Source: Hepsetus odoe
Taxonomy: Eukaryota > Chordata > Actinopteri > Characiformes > Hepsetidae
DNA length: 64,000 bases
Direction: 5' to 3'
NCBI GenBank assembly: GCA_017165825.1
Contig: CM029369.1
Span: forward strand, 16,201,458 to 16,265,457
How positions within the stretch are numbered: position 1 is the stretch's first letter; every line of letters begins with the position of its first letter. The notes below the pieces were generated by a model that saw only the letters and a list, made by a program, of their open reading frames with translations, was not told where the DNA came from and searched no databases. A program made the position numbers and the translations under genes. Positions 47,791 through 61,002 of the stretch are shown here, in pieces.

Positions 47791-49057
47791 TGTGTGATCA
47801 GTTACCGTGACAATACGATCAGTGGCTTTAGGCCCGGGCTCATCAGAGCATTTGATTGGCTGGGAAATGTTCACACGGTGCAAAAACAGATGGAGATACT
47901 TCTCTCAGAGCAACACTGATGTTCAGTCCAAGCATTTATTTTGATGTGTTTTTTTCTCTTAGCCATCGCCATCTTCAGAAATCACATTTCCTCAATAAGA
48001 ACTCCCAAAGCAAGAGCTCAATTTGGAGATATTATTCATAAGCTGAATGCAGGCCATTCACCTCCCCTCATTGCTATTTCCTTACACCAGTGGCCGTCCC
48101 AAACGTTAAACACTTCTGGCTAAATGTTAGCATCTGACATTTGGATATGCCAGTTGGGTGGAGAAAATTGCCTCTCAAAGAAGTGGAAAGTGGAGTGGAG
48201 GTAATGAGGTGTGAAGCCATCATGAGTCTGACTGGATGCATTATTGAGAGACGTTAAATCATGTTCCCAGAGATGCCTGTTCAATATGTATGAGCTGAGA
48301 TTCCTTTATGTGAGCATGACATTGTAGGGCTTGATGTGTTTGATACAATCACACATAAAGTGCATCTGCCCACATCTGTTTAAATTATTACTAGATGTTC
48401 AGAAGTGTTCACTATGTTTGACAGTTCTAAATACAGACCCACACCGGATTGCATGTGGCCAGTATTTCCATTACAAAAACAAAAGTTGATGGTTTGCCGT
48501 AGGAGTTTATTTGCACCAAAACAAGCTGGATCTGGATGTGGTGCCTCACATATAATATTGCTAATAGTATCGCAAAACAATGTGGAAATGTTGCACAATG
48601 TGTCACACACTGACATGGCAGACATGCACATGCTGACAGGAATGGTAATGAATGGTCAGAAATCAAAAATGTGCCAATAACTCAACGAGTTTAAAAACCA
48701 CTAAATGATCAGATCATTTTATGAACTTCAGTTCTGAGAAACTCCCATGCGAGAATGTTTGTATGATCTTTATCAGCACAACTCTGTAAGTCAAATAGAT
48801 GTTAAAACGTGTACCTTTTCCCTGGAACATTGTGCAGAAAACTCTCTCATTTATGTGAGTCTGTTGTATGAAACCCTGTTTACAAAGGAACAGACCTCAT
48901 GAGCAAATGCTTGATTTATTGACCTTAGTCATGACATTTGTGTCTGTATACATGGTTATTCAACAGAATGCTTTTTAATTGCTTCAGATTTCTTCAGTAA
49001 CAGCCAAAACAGTTGGCATCTTAGAGACTGAGACATTTATTAAATAAAAAACAAACT

Positions 49058-49244
49058 GATAGTTCTGCATTTCATCCATATACACCGTGCAGCATCAGGC
49101 AGCAATTTAAAGCGCCTGAGGAGCAGTGAAGGGGATGGTACCTTGCTCAAAGGTACCTCAGGGCAACCTACTGGTCTGGGATTCAATCCCATGACTATCT
49201 GATCCTGGGGGCCTATTCCCTAACCACTAGGTCACCGCTGCCCC
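49058..49244 (-). mobile_element. tRNA-headed SINE (family 1), 3'-truncated
   Basis: Head GGGGCAGCGGTGACCTAGTG and B-box-like GGATTGAATCC at the right end, then CCTGAGGTACCTTTGAGCAA and a body ending around ATGCAGAACTATC. The CACTTTC-type 3' end is not seen. Confidence 0.72.
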
Positions 49245-50777
49245 AATGAAGGGGCTGGTATCAGAGGTTTATTACATTTAATTTTTGTTTATTATGTATC
49301 ATAATTTCATGAATTAAATTCATTTATTTCTATTATATTTATATGAATGTACAATACTAGAGCATAACTAAATTTTTCACTTCCATGGACCAATGGTACT
49401 GGAGCTTTGCACCAGTGCATTCTGTCCTGATTTAAATGTGAATGCTCTTAAGTGAAAAGTGCTGTTGGTTGCTGTCAAGTCATGTCATGTCATTTTTTTT
49501 CTCAACTTGTCTTTTCAAGGATAGCATAGTGAGGTCCTCCTCTTTCACTGCTCACATCCAGAGCCACGTGCTGTCTTACAGCCAAATAAGTTGGTTTTGT
49601 ACATAATTAATGCAGAGAGCAACTCAGACTGTCCATCTTGCCCATATTACAGCTTCTACCCTCACACTGCCGGTTGCTAAGGGCCACTATGTCCCAGATC
49701 AACAGAGCAACAGATGACAGGCCCAGGAGGCTGAATTTGTGCTTCACTAGGGACCCTACAGAAACATCACGTGTTCTATCTGTTTCTGTCTCTTTTGTGC
49801 TCCCTCTATCACTCTTTGTAACCCGTATGCTGTTTAGTACTTTTTCGTACTTGAGCAAGAATTTTATTTGACCTGAGCGATAAAATGTACTGGTCCAAAA
49901 TCAGGAAAAAAGGGTCGCATCAGTTTGTTACCACAATTCCAGGAAAGCATGGAAGAAAAGAAAGCAAACCTAAACACTGATGCAATCCAGCAATCATGTG
50001 TCTTCTGCAGCAAGCTGTTACACACTGCGCTCCCAGCCCCAGCCAGCTGCCAGTGTGCAGTTCCTCAGGAGCTTTCTCTTCGTCTGGGAACACCTCAAAA
50101 TTGGGCAGTTTGCACAGGAACATTTGGAGTTTTGTATCTCAATGGGTTTTGTTTCCTCTGCAACTGATAGACAAGGATCTCTGCCGCTTGTGAAACTGTA
50201 ATTGTGTGCTACAGCCAAACGAACAGTGCTGTCTCTGAGCCTGTGTAAAAAATATACAGCCACCACACATCATTTCATAACATTTTCAGAATCATTAGAG
50301 ACTCTCTTTAGACTTGGCCCTGGTCTGAGCAAACATGGTCTAAAGACCACAGCAGGCTTTCACTTTGCACTGTGTCCTTTTTATCTCCCAATGTCTTACT
50401 AATGAAACATGGATTTCAAGTGAGCCTTTTTTTACCACCACCCCCACGCGTTTGATCTTCAGTCTTTAATCATGCGTTAGATAATTACTTTTTATTTAGA
50501 ACAGATTAACTACTATACAGTCTTATACAAATTGTTTACTTGTTTCCTGGTATTTCTTTTAGTATCTGGGCTGCGATCCGATACCGACACTTTTCAGGGC
50601 AGATTGCAATAATGTTCTTAAACATTAATATACCACAGAGGCAAATATGCCAGAGTGTGGCCACAGTGGCAAAATAACAAAAAAGTAAAAGGTTAACATA
50701 AAATGTTCTGTGTATTAGCTGTGACCATGAAATACTTCATAGTCAGCGGTGCAGCGGTGTAAACACTTTACTTTATG

Positions 50778-50870
50778 TGCAGTGGTGGCCGAGGGGTTAT
50801 GGACTAGGCTCCCTGATCGGAAGGATGTGGCAATGACATCGACGCTTGCACTTCATTTTCACTTCAATCT
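50778..50870 (+). repeat. SINE family 1 head fragment
   Basis: GCAGTGGTGGCCGAGGGGTT followed by ATGGACTAGGCTCC resembles the family 1 tRNA-like head. The body is missing and the fragment ends with TTCATTTTCACTTCAATC. A second head fragment, in minus orientation, lies at about 51318-51371 (TAACCACTAGGCCACTGCTG). Confidence 0.5.
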
Positions 50871-51837
50871 CTCTCAAATGAAATAACATTCAGGTTAATT
50901 TGGCAATTATTGAGAAAAAATGGTTAGTTCTGGTCCTAAAACCTAAATGGTGGTTTGAAGCCAGAAAAGTAAAAGGGTTATCGCTTGAATGTCCTAAACT
51001 GTGAAGATGTTTAGATTAGATTTTTAATTTGTTGCCCTAAACAGCACTAGATCCAGGCTAAATCTCGAATGGCTCATTATTACCTGTATAGCGTGCCATG
51101 TAAATTAAAACATTCTGGCTTTTATAAGCCAGCCAGCCACAGCTGGTCTGGTATAGAATTGTGACTAAAGAGGCTAAATATTACATAGTTCTGTTTTATA
51201 GCAGTTACATCCTGTATGGGTGTAACAATAGTATTTTAACATATACATAATGTCATTTTTTATCTAAATCTGCCTGTGACAATTCAAATAGTTAAAAGTT
51301 AACATACAGCTCTTGGAACTTATGACCTTCTGACTCCAGGACCTAGTCCTTAACCACTAGGCCACTGCTGGGTAGAGACTCATCCTCCCTGCTGAGATAC
51401 TAGATGGATTTTCAGATGAGTTTGTTTACATAAGCCAGTTTATTTGTGTGTTCTGCAAAGAAAATTATCAGCATTAATTATTTGCTGAAGTGCGTAGGGA
51501 TCAGGGTGATTAAGAGTGCAGCAGAATTTGAATGCTAATGTAATGAGGTAGCTGCACAGTTAGTGAAGTGTGCTTTCACTACTCCTGTCAGTTATAGGCT
51601 AGCAGTGTCTGGCTGTTGGCACCTGTTGCACTGTTCTCCTTAGTGTCAGTGACTCGGAGTATGTGCTGAGCTGAGGCAAAAGGCGAGGTCTGCAAGGCAC
51701 AACCATTTCTCAGTGCCCTCGTGAAGGCTGCCATCGATCAGCTGCTCTTCTCAGAGTGAGTTTGTTATCACAGTCTCTTCAAAGCCATTATAGTGAGCAG
51801 TTTCCATCAGTGCTATTGACACACGACTTTGCCTCAC

Positions 51838-52550
51838 TCTCTTGCGCTCTCGCTCTCGCTCTTGCTCTCTCTCACTCTCTCTTTCGCTCTCTCTCTTGCT
51901 CTCACTCACTTTCTCTTGTGCTCTCGCTCTCTCTTGCTCTCACTCTCACTCTTGCTCTCACTCTGTCTCTCTTGCTCTCTCTCTCTTTCTCTCTCTCCCC
52001 CCCTCACTGTCTATTCTCTCTCTGGTCCCCCCCTCTCTTTTTCTGTGTCTCCATCCTTTTCTGTCTTTATATTCTTACCTCCCTATTTCCCTCTACCCCC
52101 TCTCCTTCTCCATCACTTTCTGATTCTTTTTATCTTTTATTCTCTCTCTCTTCTTTTCTCCCTCCAGTTGTTCCTTCTCTCTCTATATCACTGCGTCTTT
52201 TAGCTTTCCCCCTTTCCTCTTTCTACCCCTCTTTTTTCTCTTTTCAGCTCTCATCAAAATCTGTCTCCATCCCTTTCTATCTTTTTATATTTGTACCTCC
52301 CTATCCCCCCCTCTCCTTTTCCATCATTTTCTGATTCTTTTTATGTTTTACCCCCCCCCCCCATCCCTCTCTGGGTCTTTCATGTTTCCCCTCACTCTTC
52401 TTTCCTCTTTCTACCCCTCCTTTTTTCCTCTCGTCGTTTCTCGACCAATCTGTCTCCATCTCTTTCACTCTTTGTATTATTACCTCCCTTTTTCCTTCTC
52501 CCCACCTCTCCTTCTCCATAACTTTTTATGTTTTATTTTCTCTCTCTGCT
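51838..52550. repeat. Polypyrimidine tract of about 700 bp
   Basis: The plus strand is almost only C and T for about 700 bp. It starts as CTCGCT/CTTGCT repeats and continues as irregular CCCTCTTTTT-type sequence. Long apparent frames in it are low-complexity artefacts. Confidence 0.92.
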
Positions 52551-53008
52551 CCAGAGGGAGTGGGGTTAAATGGAGCTGTATATGTGAGGTGGGTGTATGT
52601 TTTGCTCTGCTATGGAGCTTCTTGTACAGGGTTTGCCTCATTCGTTAAGAGCACACTAGTCTGGGTCGTGCTCAGCCTATGGTGAGGAAGGGAAGGATAT
52701 AAAATCTGCTTGTTAAAGCTTTATAAGGCAGAGAGTACATGCCCTGTCTGGAGTGGCATCCTCTCCTGCTGTCCAAGCTTTAACTGGATGATCTGGAACA
52801 GTCGAACAGAACTGGCTGTCTGAGTGCTGCTCCTCCAAGTATTCTCCAATGTCTCTGCATTTCTCCTCACATTTTTACTTAAATTAGCATTTCCATCTAA
52901 TCAGGAGTGATTGGGGATCTCCAGTAGATGTGATATCATCAAACAACCTGGTGTGACTGTTCTTTTACACTCTCCATTTTCACTCTTTCACTTTATCTCC
53001 CTCTGGCA

Positions 53009-53010
<2 letters not shown>

Positions 53011-53041
<31 letters not shown>
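53011..53041. repeat. CT microsatellite
   Basis: About fifteen CT units within a further pyrimidine-rich stretch at 52960-53110. Confidence 0.92.
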
Positions 53042-53044
<3 letters not shown>

Positions 53045-53217
53045 TTTTCTTCCCTCCCCCCTCTTTCTTGCTCTCTGTCTGTCTCTCTCCCCCTTTCTTG
53101 CTCTTTTTTCATTCCGCTCCCACATTACAGGAAGCACAGCAACGTAATTTTCTCATTTTGGAGCACAACTTTGTCATCACTGCTGCAGCCATAGTTGCTT
53201 TTTCAAACATGAATATT

Positions 53218-53220
<3 letters not shown>

Positions 53221-53251
<31 letters not shown>
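53221..53251. repeat. Poly(T) run of 31
   Basis: Thirty-one consecutive T. No SINE or retrocopy body was recognised beside it. Confidence 0.93.
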
Positions 53252-53255
<4 letters not shown>

Positions 53256-53586
53256 CCCATTGCATTTGAGGAGCTTTATGGCATCTAAGAAATGTAATAA
53301 GAGAAAACACATGTTCGATTCTGCAGATCTCAAGGGAAGTTCCCTGTGCCCTCCATCTCTGTGACACAATCTAATATCTGCAGTAATAATGCTGGATCTG
53401 CCCTAATGGAGCCATCTGCAGCCTCAGATTAATGATGGCCCAGGAACTGCGATATTAACATTTTCTCATTAGTGTCTTTTCTATGCAATACAGAGGAATA
53501 CGAAGAGTGAGGCAGGAGATAAATGAAACAGAACAGAAATAAGATATGGCCTACATACTCTATACAGAGCCGGAGCAGACCACCTA

Positions 53587-53592
53587 CACACA

Positions 53593-53638
<46 letters not shown>
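53587..53638. repeat. CA microsatellite
   Basis: About 25 CA units with one CAAA interruption near the left end. Confidence 0.94.
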
Positions 53639-53640
<2 letters not shown>

Positions 53641-55465
53641 TTACACATTCAGATAAAAAGCACATGTACATATACAACATATACAGCAGCATAGACAATA
53701 AATCCTAAACGTGCATGACGCTGCCCGTCATCCACATGTTACCAAACTCAACACAAAGTCCATCTTCCTAACTGGGTCATCTGACCTGTTTAGTGCTCAC
53801 TTGTTCAGAATTGCCAATAGTGTTTCCAACAGGCATTTACACACTAAGCAGTACCTTTCCACTGTACTAAGCAGATGTTATGTGGCAGAGTTGAATGCCC
53901 TATCAGCTGTGTTCCAGCTGCTAAGTGTTTGTGTGTGGGGGGGGTTAAGGAACTGCAAAGTATCATCTGCTTTTGGCATGAATTAGAATGGGTTATTCAT
54001 AACCAACCATTAATCAGCCATGACTGGATAAAGGCAGCCACTGATGTCACTGTGTGTGTGTGTGTGTGTGTGGTTTGGGGAGTGGGGGTGGTTTGTTCTC
54101 GTTTGTGTTCTTCATGCACTTTCAGGCTAAAAATGTCCAGGCTTTGTCCAGCAGTTTAGACTACCAGTAAAAATGGGAGGTAGATTTTTATTTACTTAAA
54201 AGCAATGATTTTTTTTCATTTTTACAGTGACATATTACAAATTTAAAACCTGACACTTAACCAGGGTTGTTCACACTTCGTACATGGGAGATGCATTTAT
54301 TACTCAATGTCCTTGCATTGTACAGAATAAACCTGGGTGTGTGTGTATGTGCGCATGTGTGTGTGCGTGCATATGATCAGCAATCCACTGCCACACGTGA
54401 TCTTTTCAGAGCATTCTTTCATTTGACCCAGATGTATTCTTTATTGGCTTTTAAATAAATCAGCAAGGTGTCCTGTCCTGGCACACAAAACAAAGTATCT
54501 GTGTCCAGCTACTAATTAAATGATAATTAAAGGCAATCAATAACAGTGTATCTTGCTTGTGGGCTCTGAGGCTCTCTGTCATTAATATGGCTCTGTCCCA
54601 GCACTGCTTGTGCTTCTAGGTTTCTTGTCCTTAAAAGGGTCCTAGCCGTGACAGATTAGTGGACTGGGTACCACTTATGCCTGCTGGGCACCAGCCAGCC
54701 TGGCTCCTGATAGCTACCAGTCTGTGGTGTGCGCATAGCCTCAAAGCTTCAGCATCTCCATAGCAACCAGTATCATTTCTCCTGTGAAAGGAACACAGCT
54801 GTCCATCTTCATTACGAGTGGATTCCTCCACTACAACATGCCACAATCTGCCTGCAGGGCATTGCAGTCATATCATCCTCTCATATTGTTCTCTCTCTCA
54901 CACCCCCCCCCATGTTTTTACTTCTCATTTTCTTCACTTACCTTTTCATTTGTTCTTCTAGGTTACTTAACCAGGGCAGGTGTGCTCTACATAGCCCAGG
55001 TGTATCCTTATCCTCCCAAATGGTCATAGTCTTCATCTCTGAATAAAAATTGGGCACCTCAGGCCCAGAACAAGAGCTAATGACCCCTGTTGGCTTTTGA
55101 TACGTCAGGTACATGATGACACATTTGTGGCTTTTTTTAAGACAGCATGATATGACCCAGAGTGAGCCTTAGGCAGCACCCCTAGAGCCTCTCCACCGAA
55201 GACCTTTATCTTCCTTTCAGAATGCTGCTCTGGGTTCCTAATTTAATCACTAGTGCCTGTCTGATGCCTTATTTTCCAAATGGTTGCAGAGGCAATAGAC
55301 CTTGCTCCTTGACATTCATGAACACACAATGGAAGATGAATGAACTGCATTCACTTCTAAAGCATTCACATGGAAAATCATTTCATAAAAACTCAGTGAT
55401 TAATTGGCTCTGAGGAGATGCACAAGGTCAGCGTTGAGCCCAACTCAAAGCCTTCTTAACCTTCT

Positions 55466-55490
55466 CACACACACACACACACACACACAC
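55466..55490. repeat. CA microsatellite
   Basis: About twelve CA units. Confidence 0.92.
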
Positions 55491-55867
55491 TAACTCACAT
55501 AAGCACGCTTAATATTTACACAATCACATACTTAGTTGTTTTATATATCTTTCATTCTTCATCGTTAACTGTTATATACAATTTTCAGCCATTCAGTCTT
55601 TTGATTATGTTTTTCTCTTGTTCTTTGTACAACTGATTGAATTATCTAAAATGCATATATCCCCGGATATCCTCATTTTATAAAAGGCTGCTTTACAGTC
55701 ACAGGCCTTTAACCCAATGTGGTCAGAAATAACAGACTTAACAATGAGCATTCTCCTCAAAGAAGTCTGAGCTTTATAACACCCATCACTACATAATTCA
55801 ATTTATAAAATGATATAAAATATATAATATAAAAATATATAAAATCAGCCTCCTGTTGAGTGATTTT

Positions 55868-56144
55868 CAATGTGAACATCCATCCATCCATCCATTATCT
55901 GCCGCTTGTCCCAAACGGGGTCGCAGGGGAGTGCTGGTGTCCAAGCCAGCGCACACAGGGCGAGGACGGGGGACGCACCCCGGACAGGTCGCCAGCCCAT
56001 CGCAGGGAGGAGCGGGATGGGGACGGCACCTTGCTCAAGGGTACCTCAGGGCAACCTATTGGGAAGGGGTTCGAACCCCCGATCCTCCGATCATGTGGCT
56101 GACACCCTAACCACTAGGCCACCGCTGCCCCCCAATGTGAACAT
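55868..56144 (-). mobile_element. Composite tRNA-headed SINE with perfect target-site duplication
   Basis: Element body 55880-56132, flanked by the exact 12-bp direct repeat CAATGTGAACAT at 55868-55879 and 56133-56144. On the minus strand the head is GCAGCGGTGGCCTAGTGGTT, with B box GGTTCGAACCCC. The 5' body is that of family 1 (CTGAGGTACCCTTGAGCAAG). After the word GTCCCCATCCCGCTCC it switches to a different 3' module: TGCGATGGGCTGGCGACCTG, then CCCTGCGACCCCGTTTGGGA and a GGAT microsatellite end. Clean flanking repeats show it moved as one unit and relatively recently. Confidence 0.88.
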
Positions 56145-56827
56145 ATCACAGTTAATCACTTGCAGAATAGCACCCCCATTATAGAACACTAATTTGTCAT
56201 TTTGTTTACTCTGTACATCGAGCAAGGTGTGCCGTTGCTAAATTGTTGACACATGACTTTTGGGTAAGAAATGATCAGTATGTCTAAAACCCCACCTGTT
56301 TTCTTAAAATGCAATATTTTGAGCATACGTGTATTTTTGATAATACTTACACTGGTGAAACACACTTTTTAGCTTAATGAGGTGAGTGTTTTTAATAAGA
56401 TACATAAAGTTTCCTGGAAAAGACAAGCATTGCGAGGGATAGAAGAATGCTGGAATCGTATCGGTACTTGCACAAGTGTGGACATTAGACAACTATATAC
56501 ATTTTTGATGTGTATTGTTCTTCGGAAGAGCATGGGGGCTACTGGGCTAAAATTTCTGCAGCTTGTTCATTTTACTGAAATCATAATGATGAAGAAATAA
56601 ATGTTACAGTTCTCCTCAGTGCCAGTCTGCCAGTACAGGTGTAGGTAGATTCTACATTTTTTTTAATGTTTGTATCTGTGTCTGTATATATCTGTTTTGG
56701 CAGATATGCACAAAAAAATATCAGTAATATCAGCATTGGGTCACACTTACATTATGTGGGCATTAATATGTCTGTTATTGTGACAAATTGTTACAAAACT
56801 GCAAATGCAATCTAATACACTGGGATA

Positions 56828-56829
<2 letters not shown>

Positions 56830-56859
<30 letters not shown>
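56830..56859. repeat. TG microsatellite
   Basis: About fifteen TG units followed by TACGTGCACGCAC. Confidence 0.93.
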
Positions 56860-56862
<3 letters not shown>

Positions 56863-59800
56863 TGCACGCACCTGTGTTCTTGGTAAAGTGTGCAGTTGTG
56901 CATGAGGAGGCTGCTCACCTGATCCCTCATTGCTCTTTCACTTGTAGATGGGACTCCAACTGAAAGGTGGCTTAGAGGCATGTTCTCCCACTCAGCCAAG
57001 GATCTCTCTAGCACTACACACGCGCACACACACATACATACACACCAGCTGGTTTCAAATAATGACAGAGAACAGATCTTATGTGTGCTGAATTCTACAT
57101 ACCTATCTCACACCATGATATGACTTGAATAGCTCTCAAGGGGCTAGTTATTTTCTATCTGTGTCTCCACTCTGCCTTCCAACAAACATCATTCCCAGAT
57201 TTCCCCTGACCTCACAGAGTACCTCTCTTTCTGTGTCATAGAGAAGGATGAGCGCTCTCGAAGTGACTCCCTGGCCAGGCGGAATGAGAGGACACGCGTC
57301 AGAGGATGTAGAGGAGGAGTGTGTGTGAGGGGGGCACGTTGAGGGATCATTTGCAAGCTCCCTACCCAAGTGTAGATCCACATAATTACCCCAATCTTAA
57401 TTACATTGTTGAAGAAGCCTGGAAATCTTCCACTGACACAAAAGAATCAGAGATGTATTGGACTCATTAGCATAGATATTAGGCCCCCATTCTGCTTCTA
57501 TAGCCAGCGTGGAGCAGCAGCTCCAAAGCCCCCCAACCCTCACTCAGCAGCAGCAGGATCCGCTCAAACTGCTCTCTTGAGAAACTCCCCTCCAAAGCAA
57601 GACTTGGCTGCACGAAGCAAGGCTTTTCAGCAGGATTAAAAGCATTTCAGAGTTTTTAAACTGACACATTGCAGACTCCACTGCCTGGATTACCAGCTGC
57701 TAAAGCTAATGGAAGACCGCTCAAGTTTGAAACACTAAGCTGCCCATCCTTCATGGTGATTGTGGTGATTGGAACGGGCCAGGCATTATGACCTCTTTTA
57801 ACTTTCCTTGTTCAACTGCTTCTGCAGTCCAAGTTGAACACTTTTTTCAATGGTCTTTACCTCCTTCCATCTTTGCTTCTTCGGTCATATTGGCCTTTTA
57901 TATCTCTTTTCAATCCGCTTCTCTTTGTTCTTCTTAAAGTGCTTCACTCTTCTGCTCCACCCACTGTTCTCGCCTACCTGCTTCCTCATTCGCAGTCGGA
58001 TCTTAAAACTTAAAAGTACTTTCAAAAAGCAAATTTACTCAATCTTCTCCTTCAGGTAGATGCAGTTGATCATCCAAGACATATGTGAAATCCAAAGCTT
58101 GCTTCTTCAGTTTGTTCACTAATGAGTCTAATGTAGTTTACCAGTAATAGAGGTTAGTACTCGGCCGATTTAGATTAACTGTTCATGTTTGTGCAGCTTC
58201 TGAAACTTCAAGGCATGCTTCTACAAAGCTGGACAACAGTACAGACTTCAGGCTGTAATAATAGATACTGCTGTTTTTAACTACTTTTGCACATGTAGGG
58301 CACAAAACGAAAGGCTAGCTATGTTTTGTGGGAAAAATGTATTTGTGATTATATATTTTTTTAAGATTCTCATTTATTCTATTTTTATTCTACTTTGATT
58401 ATTTTGAGCTTGAAGACTTTTTCAAATGCTGAATGCAGTGTGCCAGGCTACCGGCCTCTGCCTCCAAAGACAATTTTGAACAGTGTTGAATACGTTTTAA
58501 AAAGTGCTTTTTGCATTTTTTTTAATTGCACTCTTTGAAACTGCGCTTTAGAAATGCAAAGGATCTCGCAGCCCTAATTTAGTGCCAGAAAACACACAAC
58601 CAAATTTTGAGGTAAGTGTGATGATTAAGGTATGTTTGTACAATCTGAATTGTTGGCATATACTTTTTAGCGATGTTAACCTTCAGTTTAAAAATAGAGG
58701 TCATGGCTAAATGAGCTGCAGTTAAGGTTAATGGGGAAAATTGACTGCATTTAAATCACATTTCACCCTCTTCGCTCAGTATTTCTTCTACTCTCTTCCT
58801 TACCATTTAGTAGAGTCTGGCCTTACCCCACCACCACCTGCTCTTCCACAGCTCCATATGGCTCCACCTTCACCTGTCACCACTCCTTTCAAATCCACTT
58901 ACAGTTTCCAAGGCTGTGATGAGCTTCACTTCTGACAGCTTCAGAAAAGAGAGGACACCAAAATGCAGTGTGTTTACCAGCAGACCTCAACCACTCCTGC
59001 CTCAGCCTGCACGCTGGCAAAAAGACGAACTCTCCACACTGCTGAATATGCATGAAGTGGGACACGGTTTTAACGGCGGGTGATTGGCAGTCCTAAGGAC
59101 CCCTTCATCTGTCAGTTTGGATTGGAATTAGCAGCTAGCAATTAACTTATTCAGCCTTAATGACTGCTCATGATTTTGTGTCATCAGCAGGGCCTTTAAA
59201 AGATAGCTATTCTAATAATGGAATTGGAAGCTCACCCAAAAGCATGGATCTCACTTCATTTGCAGCTCACATGTATTTTAGCATGGCATATTTTTCAGAA
59301 TGTGAAATGGAAGGCTCCTGTCAGAGCAATGTGCAATGAGAGAAAATAGCCTGCTTGGCAGCGCTTCTTGCCGCTGGAGAAATGTGCCTCTTCTTCCTCA
59401 GAAGACTTGCAAACGGCCCACATTGATAATTTGGCTTGAAAATGTCAGTTGTGTTGTATGTTTACATGAGTGAAATTAACAAAAATAAACCTTTTTTTTG
59501 TATTCACAGTTAGAACTGCATTATCTGGAAATGCTGTGCTTGTTACATCATCAATAAATAAAGTGAATGAAAAGCGGCTTTATCTCGGTAGAGCAGTGTG
59601 GTTTGGCAATTAAGCAGGGCTAACAACAAATTGGACACACTCAGGAGGGGTGGAACTTGCTGTCAAACACAGCTTTTTAAAAAAAGCACAAACACGGTCT
59701 AATCGTTTTCTCTGTTAATGCTTTAACCTCCCCCCCACCCCCTTCTCCCCTTGTGTCTGTCAGAGCTGCTGCTGCTGCTCAGCAGCCTTCATCACATCCT

Positions 59801-60502
59801 GAGCTTTCTGAATGCAGCCCCTGATTTCCCTCATTTTTGACTCGGCTCCCTTGTTACTCTCCCTCTCGCTCTTGCTTTTATCAAACATTTTATTGATTTT
59901 GCTCATGTAATTGTCAGCTGAGGAGAAATGGTCTGCAGTTTTATGGGGAGCATGGTAGACCGTGGTTTAATTAGCTTATTTAATCATGCCTGGTAAAGTC
60001 AGGGAGGATTCTGTAAGCATTTAATTGGGTCTTTTTTCCCTCGACTGTGAGCCACAGTGAGGTCCCCTCAGGTATTCAGGCCACACCTTGTGTTGTCTAG
60101 GGAACGCTGGAAACCATGAGGTTGGTGGAACGCTGCCATGGCTGTATTTATGCACAAAGCTATTAAAAAATTAAATCCTCCTACTTGTCTGCCTTGGGCT
60201 GCAGTTTGACAAGTGATACCAGCTCAGGAACAGAAAGAAAATTTGGCCCAGAGGGACAAAAAGCACGCTGAGGACAGACCCGACTGCAATTCTGTCGACT
60301 GCTACTGACACTGCTGTTTTTCAGTGCACCTTCAACATGCTTCTAAACTCTGTCAACTGTCATCTCTCTCTCTCTCTCCCCCTCCCTCCTTACACACACT
60401 CACATATTGGCACTGAGAGTTAATGTAAAAAAGATTTTATTCTATGTTGTCTTGGAACCTATTGGTCGACTGATTGTATGTATGTGTATATATCTATATA
60501 TA

Positions 60503-60745
60503 GTCAGTCAGTCAGTCATTTCCTGCCGCTTGTCCCAAGCGGTGTCGCAGGGGAGTGCTGGAGTCCAACCCAGCTCACAAAAGGCGAAGGACGGGGGACA
60601 CACCCTGGACAGGTTGCCAGCCCGTCGCAGGGAGGAGCGTGACGGGGACGGCACCTTGCTCAAGGGTACCTCAGGGCAGCCTATTGGGAAGGGGTTGCAA
60701 CCCCTGATCCTCCGATCATGCAGCCAATGCCCTAACCACTTCCCC
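60503..60745 (-). mobile_element. Composite tRNA-headed SINE, head truncated
   Basis: The same composite structure as the 55.9-kb copy: the family 1 5' body joined to the CGACGGGCTGGCAACCTGTC module, ending in GACAAGCGGCAGGAAATGAC and an AGTC-type tetranucleotide tail. The junction between the modules is at the same place as in the other copy. The head is cut off at AAGTGGTTAGGGC. Flanks are AT-rich, so a target duplication cannot be judged. Confidence 0.78.
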
Positions 60746-61002
60746 TTATTTTAATATATATATATTTATATATATAAACTTAACAATAGTAATGAACAAA
60801 TATCCTTACAAAAAAGTGCCACAACCTGTTCTTTAAGAACTGCCATAAACAACAATGTTTAGTAAAGAGATTTCTGAAGATAAAGAGCATTCTGAAGGAT
60901 TAAAGAATCTCTACATAATGTAAAACTGAGGTGTGTTTAAGCAGGTAAATCACCAAGATTTGCTGGACATATGTTGGGGAAACATGATGCAGAAGTTCTA
61001 TA

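Noticed and set aside
47856..48123. Plus-strand frames of about 60 codons next to the TC repeat
   Set aside because: Short, with no family or splice evidence.
51756..52334. Plus-strand frames of 192 and 124 codons, Leu/Ser-rich
   Set aside because: Low-complexity translation of the polypyrimidine tract, open in all three frames because T/C sequence cannot form stop codons.
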